Below are positions 57,691-64,000 of a DNA stretch of 64,000 bases, one piece after another. The stretch spans positions 248,001 through 312,000 of the forward strand of contig JAUJYZ010001347.1 in assembly GCA_033675265.1 (NCBI GenBank), read 5' to 3'. The translations under genes were made by a program, and so were the position numbers. The notes under the pieces were generated by a model that was not told the DNA's origin, made no database searches, and saw only the letters and a program-made list of their open reading frames with translations. Within the stretch, counting starts at the first letter, position 1. Each line of letters begins with the position of its first letter. The DNA is from Actinostola sp. cb2023. Lineage: Eukaryota; Cnidaria; Anthozoa; Actiniaria; Actinostolidae.

Positions 57691-57878
57691 GAACAGTGTA
57701 AAGCGCATTGGAATATATTCACATAGAAACTTGCGCTACTGATATAAAGGACTTTATTTTATTTTACTAGCTAAACGGGGATTAGTCCAACGTTAACCTT
57801 TGTTCGTAAATATGATTCTCTTTCTTGGTTTTAAAAGGACACTTCTGTGTCTGAAATAATAATAATACACCTATTTCA

Positions 57879-58082
57879 ATAAACGTTGATCATGGATGAT
57901 CTGAAATGGATGATCTGAGACCAAGAGGAATTGTGGGTGGTTTATAGTAATTCGTATGAAATTGCCAGTGTCAACATTTCTTATGAGATCTATGTCGTTT
58001 AAATTTAAAAACTGCAGCTCGTACCCACAATTCCTCTTGGTCACAGATCATCCATTTCATATCGTCCATGATCAACGTTTAT
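57879..58082. mobile_element. Palindromic MITE
   Basis: Left ATAAACGTTGATCATGGATG, then ACCAAGAGGAATTGTGGGT; right arm the reverse complement ending ATCAACGTTTAT. About 204 bp, arms 80 bp. Confidence 0.75.
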
Positions 58083-58204
58083 TATCGGTATATATTGTGA
58101 TAACAAATTAATAATAAACAAAATAGATATAAACGTTAAAAACGTTTATACGAGTTGAGTGACAATAAATTAAATGCAAGTATCGTATCTCAGAACCAGC
58201 ACCT

Positions 58205-58795
58205 CTCATCATCATCATATAGTCCACATCAACGTCATCACCATCAGTCATCAACATTATTATCATCATCAATCATCATCATCATCACATAAACGTCATC
58301 ATCATCGATCATTATCGTCATCAATCATCATTATTGTCATCAATCATCATTATCGTCATCAATCATCATTATCGTCATCAATCATCATTATTGTCATCAA
58401 TCATCATTATCGTCATCAATCATCATTATTGTCATCAATCATCATTATCGTCATCAATCATCATTATCGTCATCAATCATCATTATTGTCATCAATCATC
58501 ATTATTGTCATCAATCATCATTATCGTCATCAATCATCATTATTGTCATCAATCATCATTATTGTCATCAATCATCATTATCGTCATCAATCATCATTAT
58601 CGTCATCAATCATCATTATTGTCATCAATCATCATTATCGTCATCAATCATCATTATTGTCATCATCATTATTGTCATCAATCATCATTATTGTCATCAA
58701 TCATCATTATTGTCATCAATCATCATTATCGTCATCAATCATCATTATTGTCATCAATCATCATTATCGTCATCATCATATAGTCCACATCATCG
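58205..58795. repeat. 19-bp array (GTCATCAATCATCATTATY)n
   Basis: About 24 copies of a 19-bp unit, with C/T alternation at the last base, flanked by simple ATC repeats. Apparent frames of 149-222 codons consist of a 19-residue repeat (three units) and are not genes. Confidence 0.95.
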
Positions 58796-58820
58796 TCATC
58801 AATATCATCACCAAGGAGAA

Positions 58821-59054
58821 AGGACTGCTTAGTTGGTTATAGTGCGCGGTTAGATCTCAAGCATGGCCTCGTATATCGACTTCTCTCTAATCCGTGTAGC
58901 TCAGTGGGAGGTTGAATGTGCAGCGCGTATCGGCACCCCCTGGGTGAAGGGGTCAAGTGGCACAGACGTCATCATTATCATCATAGAGCCTAGAACCGAT
59001 CTGTATAGGCGCTATATAAATGTATGATCTATTATATAATTATTATTATTATTA
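58821..59054 (+). repeat. SINE-like element with tRNA-like head
   Basis: The head CTTAGTTGGTTATAGTGCGC resembles a tRNA box A. A second box-A-like TAGCTCAGTGGGAGG is at 58896. The tail TAGGCGCTATATAAATGT, then ATT repeats, is a common SINE/LINE 3' end in invertebrates. A similar tail in reverse lies at 63191-63285. Confidence 0.45.
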
Positions 59055-59103
59055 TATCTTCGGCCATGCATACTGCATCAATCGACATCATCGCCGTTAA
59101 GCA

Positions 59104-59271
59104 TACACCGAATCGAAATATGGCGACCAATATTTGAATAACTATTGTTCTGGACTGACCAACCTCGTGTTCACGTGGAAACACAAAAGCGTTTTCACAT
59201 GAATGAGAGGTTGGTCAGTCAGGAACAACAGTTATTCAAATTGGTCGCCATATTTATTTCAATTCGGTGTA
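59104..59271. mobile_element. Palindromic MITE, family M, copy 2
   Basis: TA-flanked TACACCGAATCGAAATATGG and AATTCGGTGTA ends; arms share GGCGACCAAT and TTGAATAAC with copy 1 at 43153-43315, and the loop contains the same ACACAAAAGCGTTTTCACAT in the opposite sense. Clearly the same family. Confidence 0.8.
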
Positions 59272-59699
59272 TAGCACCACATCATTAGAGCAATCAATCA
59301 TAATGAAATACACGATCGTGATTCAAGACATGGTTTATAGTTCAACAGTCGAATAACACGGATATTTTTCTCTTTACAACTGACTTATTCTCAAGTACAG
59401 GACACCGCGCACTTGACTTCGAATGACGCGGTCTTTACGCCATAGACACAATATCCACAGCCATACTGTGTACTCATACAATGTCAAGGTTTTCATTTCC
59501 CTTATCATATTCATTAATAATTCATGAGGAAAACACAATAGAAATCATAGCCGTGGAAGAGCTTGTATTTTTGATACAAAATCGTCTTGATTTGCATAGA
59601 ATAAAACTTTGATTTTCTCGGCCAAACTTACTGGTATCTTGAAAATTATAGTAGAACATGATTTTATACATCTGCGGATATGATAAGTCCGATACAATA

Positions 59700-59780
59700 T
59701 TCGCGTCCGTGTTGTATGAGATCTACAATCACTCGCCTTCGGCTCGTGATTGTATATCTCATACAACACGGCCGCTCATA
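59700..59780. repeat. Hairpin GTGTTGTATGAGATCTACAA
   Basis: Arms of about 28 bp (GTGTTGTATGAGATCTACAA and reverse complement) around ACTCGCCTTCGGCTCGT. A short direct copy of TGTATGAGATCTACAATC-like sequence is not seen elsewhere. One of several CNNCGGC-loop hairpins in the window. Confidence 0.75.
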
Positions 59781-59865
59781 TTGTATCTACTACATACAGG
59801 ACATTCAATTCAATTCAATTCAATTTATTTTTTCAATACCACAGGATTTACAGTAATATAATTAA

Positions 59866-60442
59866 TTAAAGTGCTACTTAGACGAAAATCGATCGAAGTT
59901 TAATTTAGCTGAAACTTCATTGAATAATTCTTCAAATGTCTAATAATAGCTAGTTAAAATCTTTTTTCGATATTCCAGAGGGAAGTACTATATTTCCATG
60001 CATCTTTAGAGGAGTCAGTGACGTCATCTACTCAACCCAACATTCAGCTCCATACATTTCTTTGTATTTTGTGAGTCAAAATATCTCAATGTTTTGTTCA
60101 GATATAACAGCTCTGCATTGAAGACAACTGGTCAGACAATCAATCCTAAGCACAAATAATGTAAGAAGATTCCTTCACCCAAACTTTTAGCTTCATAGAA
60201 ATAAAATAATTCAAGAAACTAAACACAAAGAAATGGCGATGGAGCGAAGCTGTGTTGATTGTTAGGGTTGAGTAGATGACCTCACTGACACTTCTAAAGA
60301 TTCATAAAAATGGGATGTAATACTTCCCATAGGAATTTTGAGAAAACACATTAACCAGTAATTGTATGGCTCTTTGAGATTATTTCAGTGAAGTTTCAGC
60401 TAAATTAAACTTCGATCGATTTTCGTCTAAGTAGCACTTTAA
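59866..60442. mobile_element. TTAA-flanked MITE, about 577 bp, 60-bp TIRs
   Basis: TTAA (59866) plus AGTGCTACTTAGACGAAAAT, with TIRs of about 60 bp running through CGATCGAAGTTTAATTTAGC, mirrored at 60380-60442 and closed by TTAA. The interior mirrors too (GTCAGTGACGTCATCTACTC against GAGTAGATGACCTCACTGAC). TTAA targets suggest piggyBac or Kolobok relatives. Confidence 0.8.
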
Positions 60443-60797
60443 GGAAATGAAGTCGATATTTGGAACCCGTATTGCAAGTTCTGCCACGGTTGTGATTTCT
60501 ATTGTGTTTTCTTATAAATTAGTTAATGAGAAAAGTGAAGAGTTATTTTTAACTGTTCGAGTTATTCTTACATTACTTAGCTCTTGGTAGATCGACTGTC
60601 ATGTTAATTACTAAACAATAATAGTGTATTTCACAATATACCACGTACTTCTTGAGTTAAAAGTGTGTATCAGTACACTTACTTGAGAACTGATTACCAG
60701 ACCGAATGCAATAATGGCGGAATCAGTAAATCTCATTTATTGTGTAGTTAGGTGTATATATGATGCAAATATCCTGACAATTTAGTTCATGAAGCTT

Positions 60798-60952
60798 CAG
60801 GCCCGTACATAACCCAAAATTCAAGGGAGGGGGGGGGGGGGGGGGGGGGGGGGGTGGCAGTATGTATTTAATAGGAAAAAATAAATAAAAATAGTACAGT
60901 TCTCAGTACTTTTTGGTATCTTTTTCGCCTTGCTAGGGGGTGTACGGTCCTG
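60798..60952. mobile_element. hAT-like MITE with internal poly-G run
   Basis: Ends CAGGCCCGTACATA (60798) and TGTACGGTCCTG (ending 60952), flanked by AGCTT on both sides. Contains a G run of about 25 at 60829-60854. Similar in style to the poly-C MITE at 20051-20283. Confidence 0.6.
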
Positions 60953-61059
60953 AGCTTTCAGTTTTGATTAATTACCAGAACGAGCTAGAACGCTAAATAT
61001 AAAATATAATAATTCCAACTCATGCATGAAGTTCTTCTTAGCGTTAGTATTAGAAAGAA

Positions 61060-61150
61060 AGGAGGAAGAGAAAAAATATCTGACTCAGATGGGATTCCAA
61101 CCACGATCTACCCCTTCCATTGATTCTCCTATCACCTGACCTTTTAGATA
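61060..61150 (-). repeat. tRNA-like SINE fragment
   Basis: On the - strand GTGGTTGGAATCCCATC resembles a T arm/box B, preceded by GGTGATAGGAGAATCAATGG. No intact box A or acceptor stem. Low-confidence SINE remnant. Confidence 0.25.
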
Positions 61151-61242
61151 TATTTATGTAACAACAATTCAGGCTATAATATAAGTTAAATGAAGAATAA
61201 CCAATACGACGTAGAATTATTCGGATTTAATTTTGCACAATA

Positions 61243-61271
61243 TTTCGACTAGCCATACTAGTCTTCATCAG
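61243..61271 (-). ncRNA. Hammerhead ribozyme-like core downstream of the Penelope-like element
   Basis: On the - strand CTGATGA (61271-61265) is followed by A, a perfect 6-bp stem GACTAG-TATGG-CTAGTC and GAAA (61246-61243). This is the exact conserved hammerhead core order. Hammerheads are known in Penelope-like elements, and this one lies about 100 bp past the end of such an element on the same strand. Flanking GCAC and GTGC could also pair, but a normal stem III and cleavage site were not confirmed. Confidence 0.6.
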
Positions 61272-61376
61272 GTGCATGTGAGATTTTACAAGTGACTTGA
61301 CTAAATATAATGGTAAAAAGGAAATGACGTTATAATACATGATATGATAGCGAGAGATAAATAATGGTGTAACTGA

Positions 61377-62697
61377 TTAGTAGGTTTCATCGCGTTTATT
61401 AAGGCCATTAGGTTCAAGAGTGTTAGCACGTGTTATGAGGTAAGCTTCTTTGGCTTTGCGAATAGCATCACGAGAAGAGAAAATTTGTTCTAAAGGAATT
61501 AAAAGGATATTAGATGCAGAGTGGTCAGGGTTAGATGATCCTTAGATAGAAAATGTTCAGATGCAGTAGTAGGTTTAGATTTACTAGAAGGTTTGTCAAC
61601 TGTCCTACGATGTTCGTTGAAGCGGTCTTTGAGTCTACGTTTGGTTTCACCAATGTACTGTTTGTTACATTTAGTACATTGAATCATGTAAATGACGTTT
61701 TTTGTGTTACAGTCCATGTGTGTAGTAATGGTTCTGGTTTCACCCGTAGAAGTAAAAGTATATTGGGTGCAGTTATCGGAAATGTAAGGGCAAGTTAAAC
61801 AGTTTTGTCCACAACGAAAAGAACCTGGATTGTGATTGGAAGCAGTGTTGGAGTTATCTGACGGTAGTTTGGATTTGACTAGCAAATCACGTAGATTGGA
61901 TGAACGTCGGAAGGCTACTAAAGGGCGTTGGGGGAAAATGGTTTTGCAACGCACGGAGGAATGTAGAAGGTCAAAATGTTTCTTAATGATAGGAAAGATA
62001 GATGGAAGTGACGGATTATAGGTGACTATAAAGGGAATACGGTGAGAGGAATTAGATTTCTGTCTAGGTTGTAGAGCAAGATTACGAGGGATGTCAGCAG
62101 CGCGTTTAGTTTGTTTAGTGAGAAAATCACGGCTGTAACCTCGTTTAAGGAGATAGGAGATAAGTTCAGAGGTACGGTTTTTAAAAGCTTCCTCAGTGGA
62201 ACAAATTCGTCTGAGACGGAGAGCTAAGCTGAAAGGAATGGCTTTTTTAGTATGACTAGGATGACAAGATGAAAAAAGCAGATGCTGATGTTTATCAGTG
62301 GGTTTACAATAAAGGTCAGTTTCAATGACTCCATTATTAAGGGATACATTGACATCAAGAAACGGGACATTACTAGAAGAGTGAAAACTTGTACATTTTA
62401 TGGTAGGATGAATATTATTAAGATAATCGATGAAAGTTTTAAGGTTATCAGGACCTTCTGTCCAGACCATAAAAATATCATCGATATATCTGAGCCAAGA
62501 ATGGGGAGTGAAAGGGGCTTTGTTCAAAGCATTAGCTCCAAAGTAACCAAGAAAGAGATTGGCGAAGGAAGGTGCCATTTTGGTACCCATAGCAGTTCCA
62601 TGAATTTGTAGGTAGTTGTTATTATTAAAAGTGAAGTTATTCATAGTAAGGATCATACGGATAAGATCACATAAAGCAACCGGGGCCTGATCACCAT
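61377..62697 (-). pseudogene. Penelope-like retroelement, 5'-truncated and frameshifted (RT plus GIY-YIG)
   Basis: The frame 62656-61499 (385 codons) carries the C-terminal half of a reverse transcriptase, with IHGTAMGTKMAP (about residues 18-29) and the catalytic YIDDIF (57-62). A GIY-YIG endonuclease follows near residues 320-350 (VIYMIQCTKCNKQYIGETKR). RT joined to a C-terminal GIY-YIG is diagnostic of Penelope-like elements. Codons continue upstream (LCDLIR) only to a stop near 62697, so the N-terminal half is gone. The true C-terminus (ILLIPLEQIF...EPNGLNKRDETY) lies in another frame, ending at TAA 61377-61379; a one-base deletion between about 61505 and 61540 explains this. Not autonomous. 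Confidence 0.9.
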
Positions 62698-62991
62698 GTA
62701 CCTAGCAAATGTATAAGAAAACTAACAAGAAGATCGATACAAAAATCAACTATAGTTCCCTTTTTACACATGACATATTGTCAATTACCTGACTAAGTAC
62801 TTGTTCTGAGAGTTTTCTGTGCATGGTGATGTATATTCATTTAATTTAGTGACTTATATGACGCAGGTATCAAGTAGAGTATTTTCAACCGCGCATTATA
62901 AAATAATATAACTAAAATAATATGTATATGTTGCATAAGGATTTAGTAGAGGCAGGCAACTTCTGATTGTCCAACAAGTTTAATGTAAACG

Positions 62992-63015
62992 TTTCGGCCC
63001 TTCGGCCTTCTTCAG
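62992..63015 (-). ncRNA. Hammerhead-like motif of a second Penelope-like tail
   Basis: - strand CTGAAGA (63015-63009), A, stem GGCC-GAAG-GGCC, then GAAACG (from 62995). The sequence GAAGGCCGAAGGGCCGAAAC is a familiar Penelope-family tail. The core has A instead of U in CUGAUGA. It lies 5' of the truncated RT fragment, as expected if two elements were inserted in tandem or the element has repeated terminal regions (pLTRs). Confidence 0.5.
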
Positions 63016-63190
63016 TAAAAAAGTACAAATATAAAATGGTAAAATGGTCTAAAATAATATGTATATTTAGCTTTAGACTGATGTCTATAATTAGGTGGTT
63101 TATTTTCCTTGTTCGTTCGCTACTAACATGCATGTATATAACAATTCTAGAAAAATACCATGGCACAAAGGTTAGTATGTTGTAAATATA

Positions 63191-63285
63191 ACAATAATAA
63201 TAATAATTTTAATTTTATATAGCGCCCTTTCCTAAAATAGACCAAAAGCGCTTTACAAACTAACAATAATAATAATTAAAACATA
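63191..63285 (-). repeat. SINE/LINE tail (GCGCTATATAAAA type)
   Basis: Read on the - strand: GTAAAGCGCTTTTGGTC, then GGAAAGGGCGCTATATAAAA, then a TTATTATT tail. Same type of 3' end as at 58821-59054. No intact head. Confidence 0.35.
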
Positions 63286-63401
63286 TCTTTATTGATCTTT
63301 ATTATTATTACTGGATTATCTTCTCTTGATTATATAAATGATGTGCTGCATGTGCATGTGAGTTAAAGAATTGTAGTACCTACACCTCCCCCCACAATTG
63401 T

Positions 63402-63755
63402 GCGATCGATCCCTTTCGGCATGTTGTCTTGCGATCGATCCCTTTTCGGCATGTTGTCTTGCGATCGATCCCTTTTCGGCATGTTGTCGTGAGATCGATC
63501 CTTTTTCGGCATGTTGTCTTGCGATCGATCCCTTTTCGGCATGTTGTCGTGCTCTCGATTCTCTTCTCGGCATGTTGTCGTGAGATCGATTCTCTTCTCG
63601 GCATATTGTCGTGCGCTCGATTACTGATCTACTCGACACGTTGCCGTGTGATCGATTCTCTTCTCGGCATGTTGTCGTGCTCTCGATTCTCTTCTCGGCA
63701 TATTGTCGTGCGCTCGATTATCAACTCGACATGTTGTCGTGTGATCGATTCCCGG
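63402..63755. repeat. 30-bp array (GATCGATCCCTTTTCGGCAT...)n
   Basis: About 11 copies of CGATCGATCCCTTTTCGGCATGTTGTCTTG-type units (30 bp, written here as CGATCGATCCCTTTTCGG plus CATGTTGTCTTG). Left copies are uniform. Right copies diverge (CTCGATTCTCTTCTCGGCAT). All open frames across it are repeat artefacts on both strands. Confidence 0.93.
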
Positions 63756-64000
63756 TTCACCAGTGCGTCAGCATTGTGATTCACTGCTCATGCGGCATCG
63801 CTCTAGTTACCTAATATTGAATCTTTACATTGTTTCAGCCAATAGAATTCATGGAACAAGTTGGTTCATTTTTATTCAAAGCCATTCGTCTATATAAAAT
63901 CAAATCTACTACCTCTAGGCACAGTCAGTATACAACTATATGTTTCAGCAATCTGGCCTGTGTATATATCGCATCATATGACTTGAAACAAAGTCATAAA
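63756..64000. other. Right edge, nothing recognised
   Basis: CCAATAGAATTC at 63839 and a TATA-like CTATATAAAA at 63890 followed by CACAGTCAGT could be a + strand promoter for a gene beyond the window, but no coding sequence is visible before the edge. Confidence 0.3.

Noticed and set aside
58174..58842. 222-codon His/Ile/Ser repeat frame
   Set aside because: Translation of the 19-bp ATC-rich array.
61553..62611. + strand frames of 61-109 codons
   Set aside because: Antisense shadows of the Penelope-like RT/GIY-YIG fragment.

Overview
The window looks like nuclear DNA of an invertebrate animal, most plausibly a cnidarian (inference from gene content and repeat style; no marker settles it). 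Genes have GT-AG introns. The coding fraction is only a few percent, and most of the rest is tandem arrays, short inverted-repeat (MITE-like) transposons and hairpin repeats. I see no bacterial operons, CRISPR array, rRNA gene or convincing functional tRNA gene.

Layout: 1-5247 is a near-perfect 87-bp satellite running off the left edge. Next to it is a four-exon macrodomain gene of the OARD1/TARG1 type (5305-7895, +), with poly-C and TGR-rich arrays in its introns. 8-15 kb holds MITEs and two arrays of a 17-bp satellite. A single-exon class A GPCR lies at 15175-16125 (-). 16.9-29 kb is gene-poor: an ATTC/ATCC array, trinucleotide runs, a poly-G minisatellite, an 85-bp repeat full of inverted CCAAT boxes, and a large inverted repeat inside an older repeat.

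29152-42568 (+) is a ten-exon DEAF1-type transcription factor (SAND domain, basic NLS, coiled coil, predicted 559 aa). Its introns are packed with mobile DNA. One intron carries a 1.4-kb array copied from the end of the preceding exon together with its splice donor, and another carries a tandemly duplicated splice acceptor. 52340-56079 (+) is a three-exon secreted tyrosinase (413 aa) whose large second intron holds a 52-bp satellite. It is followed by a MITE and a 76-bp satellite.

58-64 kb contains a 19-bp array, a SINE-like unit, MITEs, a 5'-truncated and frameshifted Penelope-like retroelement (RT plus GIY-YIG, - strand) with a hammerhead-like motif downstream, and a 30-bp array.

The four genes do not form an evident pathway. 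The unifying theme is invasion of introns and flanks by repeats that appear to have grown from transposon ends or exon edges.
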